Source of the DNA: Zonotrichia leucophrys gambelii
Lineage: Eukaryota > Chordata > Aves > Passeriformes > Passerellidae
Length of the DNA stretch: 64,000 nt
NCBI RefSeq assembly: GCF_028769735.1
Contig: NC_088173.1
Location: forward strand, 21,578,038 to 21,642,037
Direction: 5' to 3'
Positions within the stretch are counted from its first letter, which is position 1, and the number at the start of each line of letters is the position of its first letter. This document shows, piece by piece, positions 12,343-27,600 of this stretch. Made by a program: the position numbers and the translations under genes. The notes beneath the pieces are model-generated. The model did no database searches, was not told where the DNA came from, and worked only from the letters and a program-made list of their open reading frames with translations.

Positions 12343-15048
12343 GCACCATGGCAACCTTTATATTGTTTCAACATATCACAGATGCAGGAAGTGCAATCAA
12401 TGTCAACAGAATAGACAAAAAATTCAGATGGAAAGATGATATATTTTTTAATTTTAACACAAAGTCTAAACAAAGGTCTTTCAGCAATTTCCTGCAAGTT
12501 AGTAGTGGTGGCCTCTCTCTGATATTAGCTTTGCTGAACAGAGCACACTGTGAGGGAGCGGAAGTCATCAGGGATGTGGGGTTTGGTTAATTATAATGGT
12601 CAGTCTTGGTCTTGACATCCTTTGCAGTCCAGATCACTTGTTATACTTTTTTACTGCGTGCAAGCAGATAATGCAAGCAGTTTCTAAACAACAGACTTAC
12701 AAAGCACTTGGTTTTTGGCAAATGTGCACAGCTGATGAGACTGAGCTAGCTACTGCCTAAGCATCAATATATTTGTAATTCCTGTGATATCACAAGTGTC
12801 TTTGCTGCCTAAGATTTCATTGGTCATGTGCAGAAGGGTCAGTCTCTAGTCATCCTTGGATGAATTGTATGCTTTTGCATATTTGTATTTTCCTTTAATG
12901 TCTGAGCTTAGCTCTGACAGAAATTTTGTCTTTCCCACATAGTTTTGCTCTAGTCTATGTGTTTTCTCACAGCTTAGCCTAGTTTTGACAGCATGAAAAA
13001 CGTTGCATAGCTGTATTCCCTCAAAATTAGACCTTGCACTAGAGAGAACTGAGTGCTGGAAGGGAGGGTCACACAGGCATTTCACTTGCAGGTCTTGTGG
13101 GGGGATGGGGAGGAAGACAGCAGATGAAGATTTTCTGCTATTTCATTATGTTTGCAGAAGTAGAAGAAGCATGAGGTTCAGTAGTGTTAGTATGGAGTTG
13201 TAATGAATCTAATTGCAATCAAATAAACATATCACCACCCCCTGCTATTTCCATCTCAGAAAAGAATAGGAATGACACTTCCCAGTTTTGCAAAGTGATA
13301 AGATAATGCAGACAGTAAATGTAAAAAATGCTGAAGCAGGAACAGAAAAGATAAGATTGAGAAGGAGAAAAGCAAGACAGGAGAAGCATTTGTTAAATGT
13401 ATGGATACAAATATATGGATACAACTGTTGGTAAACTTACATGCATTGGTATGAGCAGCTTAACCTTAGGATCAGTAAGCAGAATTTAAGGACACATTTG
13501 AGTATGGAGCAAAGAGAAGGGAGACAAAGAAACTAACATTTTCATTTTTGGTGTATAAGAAAACAAAGACGAATAAACAGATTAAATTTAGATAGCAAAA
13601 AGATGAACTCAGTACAGAAGTGTTCTGAAGACAAAGGAGGGAAATGGAATAAGGACATGGTAAAAGTGAGGCTGTATAAGGGTTAGGAACCTATTATATA
13701 GAAGAAATAGCTTTGTTTCTCCATATTTCTCTGTTAGAAAAATTCTGATATTTCCTTATGTAAGTATATGGGTCCATTGATGAAAGAAATGTGCTGATTT
13801 CCTTGGACTAAAAAAATAAATAAATGCCTGGATCAAGCTTTAGAGACTTAATAAATAAGGTGGCTTTCTCTGTTTTCCACCTAAGTACCCTTTGTCAGTC
13901 ATTGCTGCCCAATTGTCTCTCCTATTGTTGCAATATCTCTCTATCATACAAATCACGGGACTGTGATATTGTCTGGTGAGCATCATACATGGCTAAAGGG
14001 GCACAGCAATTCTTACCACTACATAAGTAGAGGAGGACATAATTTTTTTCAAATAGGTGTTAAAATCTGCTTCCACTCCTTATCAGGAGGCTAAGTATGG
14101 TGTCAAGATGTCTCAGAAGAAATGTTAGCACGCGTCATGGCTGATTATCCCTTTAGTCATGATACTCTTATAGGCCACTTGAATGTGTGGAAAGTATTTA
14201 TGGCTCCACACAGGATGTCACAGAAGTGCTGGCTCAATGTTATCATGGCAGAACAGATTTGTAACTTCTTCATCCAGAAAGTCACGCTAAAATGAACACA
14301 AAACATAGCAAATTTTCACAAAGAAGGCTTTTCATGGTACCTTCAAGTAAGTTTCTACATGTTATCTATCATCTGTATCATGGAAATTTCTGTCTTTATT
14401 GATTGAATTCACATGATTTCTCTTCTAAGTTCCCCAGTATTAAGACAAGCTGCCCAAAAATTATAGAGGTAAGAAATGGAAAATGTCCAACAGCAGTAAA
14501 CAGACTGCAGGATTTGGCATTGAGCAATGAATGCTCTCTATGGAAGAGGAATTCTGAACATAACCATTTGAATAAAAGTCCTTTGAAATGATTAATGTTA
14601 TTGGAGGGTTTATCTAAAAGGCAGCAGCACCAGTAATCTATTTGTCATTCATTTTCCTACAATTTATAAAATTATTACCTTCTTGGACTATTACCTACTT
14701 CTCCATGTAATCATAAAAATTTATGATATAAACCTTTCAATTGCTTGTCTAGGAAAAAATACTGAGTAACAATAAAATAGAATAAAATATGGGTTGTGAA
14801 GAGAGTAGAAGCTATATCCTTATTTTTAAAGATCTTTTTATTTTCAATTAAGGTTTTGTTGTATTGAGTAAATAGTTTGCTTCAGTTTAACAATATGAAG
14901 TCTGCCATGTAGCTCTATTCTTGTCTGCTTAATGAATGAAGCACAACAACTATATCATCTAGATGTATACTGTATCATAACAAGGTCTTTCAAGCCCTAT
15001 GAATTCTATAGAGGTGAATTTTGTTATTTCAATGAAAAAAAATCTACT
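12343..15048. other. unannotated AT-rich non-coding DNA
   Basis: Unique-looking sequence. A 14-bp near-duplication (TATGGATACAA twice, about 13400-13428) is the only local repeat noted. Frames of 60-80 codons have no recognised domain. Confidence 0.45.
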
Positions 15049-15200
15049 TGGTTTTGGTTTGGATTTTTTTTTTTTTTTGTTGTTGTTGAGGTGGTGTTTT
15101 TTGTGTATGATTTAATTATTTTTTTGTTTTTGGTTTGGGGTCTTTTTGTGGGGGCAGGAAGGGGTGTTTTGGTTTGTTTGTTTGATTTGTTTTTTATGGA
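15049..15200. repeat. T- and G/T-rich low-complexity tract
   Basis: The + strand is almost only G and T for about 150 bases, with few C residues. It includes a T15 run at 15064-15078, a (GTT)n stretch, a GGTTTGGGGTCT at 15132-15143 and GGTTTGTTTGTTTG near 15171. The 96-codon frame across it (14932-15222) is a product of the composition. Confidence 0.7.
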
Positions 15201-18200
15201 AGTACTGTATCTACATGTTTGATGACAACCTGTACAAAGCCAGTATTTTATAAGAAGAAAAATGCAGAATATAGTGGTATCTTTCACATGTTAACTTGTC
15301 CTTTAAGTGTTTTGGACTGGGGGGAAAGACAAATGAAAGTAATAAAATATGGATGGAGTTAATGGACCTTTACTGAATACAGGTGGATAATATAATAGAA
15401 GCACTCAAAATGTTTTTGAGATAACTTGCCCGAAGGTACTCTTAGAAAAAACTTGTCAGAAATTTTTGTACCCCAAGAAATTATTTTAATTTCAAAATCA
15501 GAGAAAATGGATTAACATTCAAGTGTAAAGTTAATTCTCTCTGGTTCTTAGCTTAGTTTTTATTTCCCAGTCCTACATAGCCAAATTTTCTGCAGCCTTT
15601 AAATAGTGAATTAATTAAAACTGTATCTTGTTTTACTGTATGAATTTCCAGAGTGGTGGTATACAAATATATTTTTTATCAGTAATATTGCTGATACTAC
15701 TGTCTGTTGGAAAATATGTTTGTATTCTTGTACTGTTTTTCTGTATGGTTGTACTGTGATATTTTCTTTAAAACCAAGAAAAATACTGAAATAAATTTCC
15801 TAATAGAGATGATAGAATATTATTTTAGCAGCAAAACTTATTGATACAATCTTTTAGAAAAATATGGGTGTGGAGAATATTCCTGCACATAGCTCTGCTC
15901 CCAGCCTCTTGTGTAGATGTTTCATATAATCTCTAATGTATGATCCTAAATTACTTCAGATATAGCTACAAAAACACAACTACTCTTGCAGTGAAATACT
16001 TTTAACATAATTTCTTGAAAAATTAAGGTAAGAAATAAACTTTAAATTTCAGAGAGTAGGATTAAGAAAGAAAATATCAGTGTAGAGGTCAAATGGAGAT
16101 TATGGCCTTTAGACACTCTGAGCATATTTTTATTCTCTTACATATAAGTATTTAAGAAAGGGACAATGTGCAAAAATAAGTGGGAACTTGGCTTTTGTAT
16201 TTCTGGTAGATATTTCATAGAGAAGGCATACTTTGACCAAGGAGTGCTTAAAAAATTCTAGCAAAGACCTTGCAATGATCAGAAAGAAAATGAAACCAAA
16301 AAAAAGTCAGAATGGGGATTATGCTGGAGTCAGATACCTGGTCTCTGAAACAACTAGGATTTATCATTTCTGGCTGATGTAAAAATACAGTGATTCAGAA
16401 ATTTTGTGCATCTTCAGTGGTTTAGCAGTCTCAAACTGGACTGCATTGATGACTTTAATAAATCTCAGTGCTCAACAATAACTTTGCAAAATTAGGTAAT
16501 AATAATGGTTTTCTCCCCTCAGGATGCTTCTTGCATCCTGCTAAGAGAAAGAAAATCATTGGGGGTGGTATAAAGGACACAGGGCTCACACAAACCAAGT
16601 GAGCTGGTGTGGCACTGCTATGAAAGGATCAAAAAATAGATATTTTCAAAACTAGAAAGACCTATAAAGCAAAGCATGTGACAATTTCAAATCTTCTCTA
16701 CAGATCATTTAGCAGACTTCACTGATATTCCAATAGCTTTCAACCTCAGCAATCATCTCTTCAGCCATGACTTGTAAAATAAATGAGTGTTTGTCATGAG
16801 GGACCTGTGTGAATAGACTGACATTTCTGGAAAGTATTGGCTTATCTTTTCCAGTAAGTAAGTGAAAAAAAACCAAAAAATTCAAAACCACAGGCTCTCT
16901 TAGGATCCAGTCCAGCGTAGAACTCTTTCTTCTCACTTTTTTTTTTATGAGGCCTACCTTTTTTACTATACATAATGGACTAGTTCCATTCAGATAAATT
17001 AGCTAGATACACATGAGTGATAACTGAAACTGCCATTTGGGATGTGTGAAATGTTCATTAGTACCTTCAAAATCATGTTAATTAAATTAATATTTCCATT
17101 AGCAATTAAATATTAAGTGTTTCATTAAAAAAAATTTAAAGTTTTTTGCCATGAGAGATTTTAACTTTTCTAGAGCAAGAATTCCTTCTTTATTTTTCAA
17201 TTTTGATTTCTGAAGAAAGTTGAAGATAATGGGATTTGTTGGTATTAGTCATTTCTTTGTCTAACTAACTGATGATAGCTCTTATTTTTGGGGATTGTAT
17301 TGTTAAGAACTGAAAAAACAACTGTAAAAATGTTAAGCTTTCAATTTCAAAGATAAAATTGAATTTTGGATTTCATTCTGCTAATAGAAATGCTTTTAAT
17401 TTTTCTTAAGCTTTCTATTTCATCATCGGTACTTTCTTGGAAAGAAGATTGCATAGAAGGTTGACAAAATCTGAAATCTTTTTTAACATGTGTTGCAAAA
17501 ACTTGGTATTTACAAACAAGATAATCATGTAGTGCATTGAAGGCACTTTATAAATTAATTCTGTGTGCTTTCTATAGTAGTGAAAATAAGAAACTGAATT
17601 TATGTGCCTCAGAGGTCATAAATACAGAAGTACTCAGTAGCTGTGGGAGCTTTGGCTTTCTCCCTGCCCTGCCTTGTGCTCTGTATCCTCCACCATCAGC
17701 ACACAGAGGGGCCACTGCAGCTACAGAGCTACAGGATCTCCTCTCTATTCCCCAAAAATGTCAGCCCCTCCCACTGCAGCCCTTATGAATGAAGAAAAAA
17801 TGCCATTTCCTACACATTTGCACCTCCCTACTTACTACCCACTATATCTTGATGGCTCTCTTCCTCCCAGCTCTAGGCCACTGGAGTTTATAATCTGTTC
17901 TAATAATGTTAAAGAAAAAAAGAAAAAGCTACCGTGGTCAAGGGTCCAGTTCAGTTTTTAATATGGGCATTTATCAGCTATTACAGAAAAGTAAACAAAT
18001 TATTGTAAGAGATTAGTCTGGCTTCCAAACTGCAGAAAGAAACCTAGGAGGAAAATGGGAAAAAGATGGAAAACCAAATTTGTTGTGAATCACCAGATAC
18101 TGAAAAACTACAGGTAACTAATTTCCTCTTTGAAAATCATTGTGAGACAAAGTAATAGGCAGCTTAAAGTTGTATTACAGCTCCCCGCCCTTGCCACTTA

Positions 18201-21200
18201 AATGAAGCCCTTTTACTTCACCTTCTCACAGCTATTTAAATCACAGCTGGTGAAAGGAAACATATCTGGAACAGGGGAACATAGTAAGGACCTAGCCATA
18301 CTGGTGCTGCAGCACTCTAGAATGGAAGATAAAGCAGTGTGTTTTCCTACCTGTGGAAGGGTTGGTTGAATTTTAGTGAACCATTTGGGAGTTGGTTCTC
18401 TTTCATGTAACACAGGGAAGGGAAGAATACAGGAGATAGCACAAACTATCATTCAAGTGGTTCCTGCATATTAAAACATTCAGAATTTCACTTTCTTAAA
18501 CTATTAAACAATGTAGCACTTTAACTCCCACGATCTTCCTAATTTTGTTTCATATTAACTTTACTTAATCAGCTTGTGTTTTATGTTTCTTTTCAGTTAT
18601 TTCTATTATTGTAACTTTGAATTGAATTTAATTTGGAGCAACCTCTTGTGGAGCACTTTTCCTTAAATTTAAGTAATGTTTTTTTGTTAATGGTTACAGT
18701 CAGATCAGTATGTCTGTAAGGAATTTGCCAAAGATTGGTTTATCTCTATATTGAGTATTAGCCTTGCTTGAGTTAACAACCATCACTCTTTTTCCCATGC
18801 AAGGAGTGCAGTCAATAAATTGTTCTCATAGCCAGGTTTTGTTTACATGAGAACTACAGGTCTTTCTTTGTTCCCTAATTGCCTTGAATCCTTTGTTTCA
18901 TACAAATCTGTTTTCTGAAGTTGGCATTGCAACAAAAGAAGTATTTATTCAAGTGGGGATAGGAGTGCTATAATTCACTGTGAAGATTATTCTAAACAAT
19001 GAATAACAACTTCAATGCACTTTGAATCACCAACAAAGAATTTAATTGTATTACTGAAAATGTAAGTTGACAGTGTACCTTGATCACTTACGTTGTTTAT
19101 TTTGCAAATATCTTAACCAGAGAAAATTTAAGCATTTTCTTGTAATAATTTCTGCAAAAGGACATTTATTTCAAGCAAATACAGCTTCTGGTTGAGATCT
19201 GTTTAGTTAATAATATAAATTAAAATTTTGGAATGACCATCAGTTTTTATTCACTGAGGATGCAGACCCAGTTACTCTTATCTCTAGACAAGATGCTTCT
19301 ATAGGTCAGTATTGAGGTGCAGGGGTGCAGCACAAGGCAGAGTTAACAGAATAATAAAAGGTTTTTGTCTCTGGAATTTAGTTAGAAAGAAAAGGATTAT
19401 TATGGAATTCTTGAAGTCTCAGCATCAAATACAGAGGTAAATGGAGAAATAAGTAATTCAAACAAAATACTTTCGATCAAATATTGAGTATGTAAGGAAC
19501 TAATTTTTGTATGCTTTGACTGCTTATGTCTCAAAACTGCAGACACTGGTTCAGCTACAGGTTTCAATGTCTCATATGATTGCTACATTCCAGCTGAAGG
19601 TCTGAACTTTTCTGGTGTGATTTCTTCTTTTTTATTATTTGCCTTTTTTAGGGGAAAAATAGTAATTATTTTTGTTTGTTTATATACTCTGCTTGATTTT
19701 TCTGGTGCTTTTAAGCCATTAAACTCATTTTTAGATAATGTTAAAACTAAGTTATGGTCATAATGATAGCACAATGATAAAATCCCCCAGCTATTGATTC
19801 TGGTGATATTTGTACTTATCTTTTGTTCACTGCACTGTTTGAAAATGATTCATTGTTGCCTTAGGCTACAGTTAGTAAAGTAAAAGGTCTCAGTTAAATG
19901 AAAACTGATGGGCAAAGGTGGAAGACTTTTGGCTGAGAGGAAGTTTCAGTTTTACCCCAGTAAAACTTGTCTTCTATAGACCAAAATGTTTCTTCAGTTG
20001 TGAGTGAAAGGAGAGAGAGACATAGATAACAATAAGTGAAATACTGTAAATACTTGGTGGAAACCAGATCTAGGACTGAAATCCAAGCTGAAATCTAGAT
20101 GTTCTTCCTCCTCATTTCACTCAGATAATAAAAAAAAAATGCTACATTTCCCAGAGCAAAAATTAAATGCCTCTAACTAGAGAATAATCAACAGCAGAAA
20201 ATGTAACTCTTTGTACACCTGTTATTTTTACTGGAAACTGCTATTTGCAGAGCACAAGGGAAAGGGAATATAAAAAAAAAGTGAAATAAATTATAATATC
20301 ATGACTAATACCTTCAAATACTAAAATGGATTATATTCAGGAAACAGGAGAGATTTCTGAGGCCTCATATTTCAAAAAGGTTGTTGCTCCCAGCCAGATG
20401 GTGGAACTGCTCCTTCAGGATGTCTTCTTATGGTTGAAATTTCTTAGTACTTCTGGGGTCTGGGGCTTTGCTTGCTGATATGGTTCAGGAAAAAAATTGC
20501 AGCTATCTGTTAACTATTGAAACTGAGTGAATACAAAACACAAAATGCAGGAAATACTACTTGATTTCAAATACTAAGGGTAAAAATTTAAAAAAAGGCT
20601 TAAGGGGCTTGTAGTTGCAGAGTTGAAAACACAGGCAATTATTTAGTATAATTGAAAAGTGGCAAGTTCTGATTAGGTTACTCCGGAAGTTTTCCATTTC
20701 TGAAGGCCCCATGAGCAAATAGTTTCAGATTACTTAAGGCTTTGATTCCACTTTATCAAGAGAAGAGAGATTTATAGAGGATCTGGGTGATTTGCCTAGA
20801 GAATCTAGAGGCAATTAATAAAAGATGAGACACCTAGCTGAAGCTTTTTTTTTTGCATTTCCTAAATGTACTATGATTAAAATGAATAACTGAAATCTAG
20901 TGATATGTTTCCTTTTGCCTAAGCTCGTGCATGTGAAATTCAGGTACCTAGATTGGGCTTGTCATGTAAATCTCTATAAGCAGTTGTGAGAGTGAGATCC
21001 AAGCCAGAAGCAATCCATCCCATCTAAGTAAGTTCAGTGACAGTAATTTTCTTAAAGTGAGGTTTAGGATTCTCTAGTCTGGTGCAGTTATCTTTTAATC
21101 AGCTGAATCCCTCCTAAGTGACTATTTTGCAGCACTAAGCTGCTGACTATTTAAGAGGATTATAATGTATTTGTGGATAGTTCTCATTTAAGTGTTCTTA

Positions 21201-21409
21201 TACTTGATTTTTCTGAAGTGATTTAGAATAAATTACTTCTGATCAGTTGTAAAATATGCTGACAGGTTTACAAAGACTTGCATGTTGAAAATTTACACGT
21301 AATGAAGAACATTAGTACAATTGATTAAAAATTTGTCACTTTGAAAAACTGATAATGGAGTACTTTGTTTTTGAAAATAAGAAAGACAGGAGAAGGGTGC
21401 AAGTAGATT
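15201..21409. other. unannotated AT-rich non-coding DNA
   Basis: About 6 kb with no recognisable gene, transposon end or RNA gene. A modestly GC-richer patch at 17640-17780 carries overlapping 83- and 95-codon frames that look incidental. Short A- and T-runs are scattered through it. Confidence 0.45.
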
Positions 21410-21425
21410 AAAAAAAAAAAAAAAA
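21410..21425. repeat. A16 mononucleotide run
   Basis: Sixteen consecutive A. It could be an old poly(A) tail, but no retroposed sequence is recognised just upstream, so a simple slippage tract is equally likely. Confidence 0.8.
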
Positions 21426-21738
21426 CAACCCTCCATTTTTTCTCTCATTGCTATGATAAAGAACATCTAAATACACCAGTGATCAGAATGTGGTATCTAA
21501 AATGCCTGGTCGTATCTCTCAAATTTTTAGCTGCAATGAAAGCTGACCAAATCAGTCCTCAGTTACGCTGTGCAGTCAGTAAAATTTTGGTTTTGGAATT
21601 TATCTGTTTTCTGCTACCCAGGTTTGAGACTGAAGGCAGTTGCAATCAACAAAATTAAATTAGGGCTATGTTCAAATTTGAATGTGCTAATAGATTTTTT
21701 TTCATTTATAAACTAAACTATGATCCCAGAATAATAAT

Positions 21739-21762
21739 TTTAAAGTACAAAGGTACTTTAAA
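21739..21762. repeat. 10-bp perfect inverted repeat (small hairpin)
   Basis: TTTAAAGTAC at 21739-21748 and GTACTTTAAA at 21753-21762 are perfect reverse complements around the 4-base loop AAAG. It has no T-run suited to a terminator and no gene context. Confidence 0.8.
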
Positions 21763-24544
21763 GACAAGCTTTGTTGAAAACATACATTTTAATTTTTTTC
21801 TGTAATTCAGTAGGGGAAAAATCTCTTGTACACAGCTTCTTTTCCCTCTAGTTTTTATTTTTAAAAGGATGTATTCATGTGTTGTTTTCACTCAGTTTTA
21901 CTCTAGATGCATTTAATCAGCTGAGTCAAAGTACTCTAAAAAAGGAGGGAGAAGAGTGCAATGGCATTTTTATTATATTCTTTAATATGATGCTTGAAAT
22001 TAATGCCTGTTTATTTAGTCTGTGAAGATAAAGTTCCAGCTTGAGTTTGTTGCACAACATTTTGCACTAAAGGGGTAGAATTATTCTTTTCTTTTTAGGG
22101 GTGTAGGGGCAGGGTGCACAGAAGAAAACCCAACAAGCCAAAGAAACCAACGAAATTTGAATTCCCTATAGTGACAGCCACTGAGAAACTTCCCTTCTCC
22201 TGTCTCATGAATGGAAGAAACAATGGCTTGGACTTAAGTCCTTCTTTGCTGTGGCACTTTAAAATTCCAACATGTTGAGACCCTTAAAAAGAAAAGAAAC
22301 CAATCCAGACATGTATTTTAAATGTTCAAACTGTAGAAATTGTTTCCTGTTTTCAAACTTTTTGTTTTCCTGAACTTGCATTCTCCCTCCTTGTATTTGG
22401 GGCAGAAATCACACCTTATATCTCCAGAGGCATTATGGTCATTCCCAAGGCTTCAGTTTTGCTATACATTATCATTTTATGGATGTCACAGAAACTTTAC
22501 CAGTAACAAAGAATGAACACATGGAAATAGAAGGTAAAGGTGATTTAGGTTCTTTTTTTTTCCCAGTTTACTTTTAGATTGAAATGGATGACTTGCATTT
22601 CTTTTTGTGACAAGCTAGGTGATATACTCTAATAGCTCTTTCTGAGAGCTGTGCTAGGCATGAATAGAATTAAATAAATCCAGGAACTGTAACGAAGCCT
22701 GATGGGAACAATATATTATTATATTACTAGTATGCTGTTTCTAGGCTTAGCCTTTGGCTTATATTTGTCTGCTTTAAGTGACACTTTATTAGTTGCTTTT
22801 TCATGTTATAGGAGTCAGTTCTGTTATTATGAAATAACACCAATGTCCATGGGTATCTTATTAATTTTATTATTTATTATCAGTTTTGACCAAAAAAACC
22901 CAATGAAAAATAGGTGGCTAAAGAATGCAAACTGTGAAGTAATCTTTTTTCCTTCAACAGAAGTTCTTCATATTCATATACTGTAATATTTCTATGCATT
23001 TCATATCTTTGGGGAAGAAGAAAACAAATAAAGTATTTTTTAAGCCAACCATGAATTCAGAAGGCACTAAAATTAGGAAACACTCAAGTTGCTTATAGCA
23101 TGAAAATGAAAAAATATTTTGAAATGGAATCAGATGAAAAATAAGCATCAACACTGGGTCAGAATAATTAAAAGTTAATTTTAAGAATCTAATGCAAAAT
23201 ATAAAATTTTTTTTGCATTTATGTAACATAGGTTTTGGCCAATCTGTATGTAAATAGACCATTTATTTTTTGGTGAAAATACTTAAAATTGAGAAGGGAA
23301 ATCTGATGATTCAGACATAATTTTTGAGGCTATGTTGATGTTAATATGGCTTTGAAAACTTAGAGATAGGAGATAATCAGACTGCTAGAGGTTTAGCTGA
23401 CGCATAGGAGTTGTTTACTTCTCTGTGTATGGTGGGGTCTTTTTCTTGGGTGAAGAGCCTAAGAAATTTTAACGTCTAATTATCAGAAATGCAGTGTAGT
23501 TTAACAAGAAATACACTTCATTAATAAAGGGTCAAAATTTGTAGTTTTAAGATATTCTACTAATTAAACAGTACATTAATATAATATCTGCTTTTTTATG
23601 CATTTGTTTGGGTAACATCATAATTGGTGTAGCAGAACTCAGAACTTGGATTCTGCATCAGTGACTACAGGAAATTGTTTCCTTCCCAGAACTGTCTTAT
23701 ATTTTCACTCAAGTTCCAGATATAAAAGGACATCACTTAAATGAGTGAAAACTCAAACCAAGTATCTCTATTGAGGTTGTGGGTTTTATTCAGTTTGGGG
23801 TTTTTTCTTAAGGGCAACAGAAGATTTTGCCCTCTAAGTTACCCCATGCATTGTACTCTCTGACCACTTCCTGCATTACAACCATGTTTTAATCCCTCTT
23901 CACCATTGTCCACAAATTTCTTCCCCTGCAATTATCCCTGGTCTTTCCTTGTTGCATGTCTGTTGTTGCATTTCCCTTTACTGTAAATTGGTGCTGTGAT
24001 ACCTGTTGCCTTGTGTTAGACATGTGAATCATGCAGAGGTGGTTTTTTGGAATTCTGCAATTTCAGAAATCATATATAAAATATAGGAAGAAGGAAATCA
24101 AAAAGTGACATTCTTCTTTTACTGAAGAATAGGTGGCTCCATGTGGATGTTCAAGTACTGGCACTGGTCAGGTGTTGCATCCTCAACTTCAGAGAATAAT
24201 GCTGAAATAATTCTTTCCTGGTTCTCAATGTCATAAGGACTGTGGGTCTCGCATGTTTTCTTGTTATCAATTTTGTATTGTCTTTGTACCTGACCATTTC
24301 AAATTTATTGGATATGTTCTTGTTCTCACTTATAGCCTGTAAATCAACTTCCACACAGCAGTGAAGACTGCATTTCTTTAATCACCAGTAACTAACCTCC
24401 TTGGACTGTGCTTTTACTCAGAGAGGTCTGTTAGCATCCTGACCTTCTAGTATTAGGGATTTCTGCTGAACTAGAATTATTCTTGTCATTCTGAAGACCC
24501 AGTAAATAGAATCCCGAGTTTGCTTTCAGTAGGATTAACACCAT
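21763..24544. other. unannotated AT-rich non-coding DNA
   Basis: No recognisable gene or mobile element. Frames at 22702-22986 (94 codons, + strand) and 22954-23262 (102 codons, - strand) are unlike any family I know and fit chance in AT-rich DNA. A GTTTGGGGTTTTTTC motif lies at 23793-23807. Confidence 0.45.
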
Positions 24545-24607
24545 GTCCTTTTTATCTTTTCATTACCCTCTCACTTCCCCTTCTCTCCCCTCTCCTTTTT
24601 TGCCCCC
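24545..24607. repeat. pyrimidine-rich tract (C/T on + strand)
   Basis: About 60 bases are nearly all C or T, broken by a few A and one G, and the tract is followed by CCCCCATT. It resembles a long polypyrimidine tract or degraded (CT)n. No AG with an open frame follows at a suitable distance. Confidence 0.6.
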
Positions 24608-27600
24608 ATTATCAAATGTTTTTGAAGTAATTCTGGCAATAAGAATTCATATTAAGGATCTCTCCAGAAAGGGTTTAGAATGAGTATGTCAGCAGAGTGT
24701 CACAGGAAGGATATTCCCCACAACAAGCTACTTGCCTGAACCCCAGAGCATTGCTGTCATTGAACACAACCTGTGACATATGGACACATTGCCTCACTTA
24801 AGTGCTAGGGGAATAAGATATCTTTAGACAAAATAGGAATATGGTCTGTTCATGACTTAGAGGTTTTACTTTATTCTTTATATTTAATGTATTCTTTAGT
24901 CATTTCCACAGATAAGCAATACAGAAACTTGATTATTAAAAGCAATGATCTCCTTTGTTATTTTGTTATAATTTATTGAACAGTTTTCAGTAGCATTTAA
25001 TGAGAGAAGGCAAACAATGGCTCTCAGAAAACTTGAAATTTAGTTATACTAGGCTCCTTTTAGAGTAGTTTATTTTTGATGTATGATAAATTCCATGACA
25101 AGCAGCAAAATGCATTCGCAGAATTGAATCTCCATTTAAGCATAACCATAACAATGACTGCAGAAGCATAACCAAAAAGTGTTAGCAGTATCCAGGGTTA
25201 TTTTTCCTCTCTCCACTGAATATATGTGTTAGAGGTAGTTGCATTGTTATAGAGGAAAGTAATTGCTTACACTTTGCTCTCTATGATGTTCTGCATGAAC
25301 ACTAATCAGTCTCAGGGAAGCTCACTGTGCTCTGGCTGATCTGAAGCAGAGAGAATGAAATACTCATTAGATGTGGATTATCTACATTGTTCAATACAAT
25401 AACTGTTGGGAAGCAGGCAAAAAGGAAGCAATAGTGTTTTCCTACAGTTCTTTATACAGTTAAGATAGCTTAAAATGGAAATACAAAATATATAGTTTCT
25501 AAGAATGCCTTGGATTTTATCTTCACTGCAGTGCTGCATTGTTGAGCTCCTGATTCTGATCACACTGCCATGATGTGGTTTTAAAAGTAGTTCCTTGTCA
25601 TGATAAACAATGTAATGCAACACTGATAAGCTATGAAGCCATTTTATTATTCCTTAAAATTAGTCTTGTATAATTCTTTAATTTATTAGGTTAGCTGCTA
25701 CATGGATTAGCTATGTGATTGAGTAAATCAAAGACTAATAGCTGGAACAGATTTTCAGAGCCTCCTGTTTTCTTGTGGTCATCAACATAAATGCTTGTGT
25801 AATTTGACATGTTGATAGTCCGCAGGTGGACATTGCTGTCATGTCTAACAATCCAGGGTTTGCTTTTTCTTTACTGCATAAACCAGAGTTTGGGAAAACT
25901 GTCTGTGTTCCTTCCCTTGGGCTCTGATGTGTCTGCTCTCAAGGCAGACCTCTGGGAGGTGACAGCTGCTTGGAGGTGTCTCTTGCTTCATCAGGACTGC
26001 TCTGGATAAATTACTGGGGCTGTGGTTTTGGGGTTTTTTCCTTCTTTGGGAGCCTTAGTCCAATATCTTCCCACTATTTTCAGAAAATGGTCGCTGACAT
26101 GCAGGGGATGTGACATTATCAGTTAACACCACACGGCCAGGTCACTATGCACGACATTTTGCTGTCAGCTGCATTAAACTAGGGTAAAGTTTGCTTCAAA
26201 TTTTACCCCAGACCAGTGGAAATTACATTTTTTTTTCCTGCCCTTATGGTGATGGTGCAATACACAGTTAATATGATGTATTTGAGCTTTATAGGTCCTG
26301 TTGACTCCAAGTAGTGGAATATAATGTGAACACTGGGAACTTAGCATCCTGAATATTAAGAGTTTTCATGTATAGGAAGAATAAAGAAATAAAATGTCCA
26401 TGGGCAAGTGTGACATCTTCACAATAGGAAAAGAAAATCAAAATAAAACCCTTTACATAAAAGATGTTCTTGGGGAGGATGAGACTATTGACAAATGACT
26501 GCCTTTATTTATGACACTAAAAAGAAGAGTTAGTAGGATCTTCTTTGGCATGAATAATAGCTCTGACATTGGCAAAGAAACATAATCATGTCATAGTGGA
26601 CATGTTGATTTAGATTGCTTCTTTATAAAAAATCTATAGAATTTATACTGTGAAAAGTGCAGCAGGTTTGATAAATGGTTCTCTTTTGTACCTTTCATCT
26701 TTAATAATTTAAAATGTGAAATTCTCAGTAAATTAAGTCAGTGATTACCAGAATATGTTCTAGTTGAGTGAATTTAATTAACAGTTGTTATTGCAGTAAA
26801 GTAATGTCAGAAGTTTGTGAAACATCATGATAAGGAATTTGCATCAGTTGTCTGTTTCAATTACTCAGCAACAATATAAAAGTGGTCATGTTTTCAAAAT
26901 CTCAGAAATGCTTAATCCTGGTTTTCAAAATGTTTTACCTGCAAAGAGGTTTGCTGCTGCTCTGAGCGCCTGCACTGAAATGCCTTCAGTTACAAACTTC
27001 TGTGGCCAAGGCTGAAATTTTCTATTAATTTCTCCCTTCCCATCATTTTCACAGAAAGCCTTTATATGTCTGTTATTTTAACTATTTCTTACTGAAAGCA
27101 GCAATGTGATAATTTATTTATTCACCATGCAGTTTCCTGAAACTTTCGTGGGTGAAGAAGTACCTGTTAAATGGTAATTTGGAGGACTGATTTAGAATAC
27201 TTGTCTGTTTGGGCTATATTAAGAAAGTCAGGTTTTTGTCTGATAAAGGTTTGGTTTCCTCCAGAAAAAAATGACAAAAATCCAGAATTATATATTTTGA
27301 ATATTCTCTTGCCTCACATGTGTGTGGACAGCTTCACTTTCCATCTCTGGATAAGAGGGGGAAATATTTAGAAAGATAAGGTGAGGTCTTCCATGAGACT
27401 GAATTTTCTTGGTCATCTTTGCCTGCTATATATCTCCATAAATCAAGCAGAACAGTAAAAAATTATGTAACCATTCTGCTTATAGAAACTGAGAGAAAAA
27501 CTCTTGACCTTTTATTTTCATAGATTTCAGTGATTCCCATATCTAATTGAAACACAGTGACATGAAATAAATGCTCCAATTACACTGGAGCAGATGATAG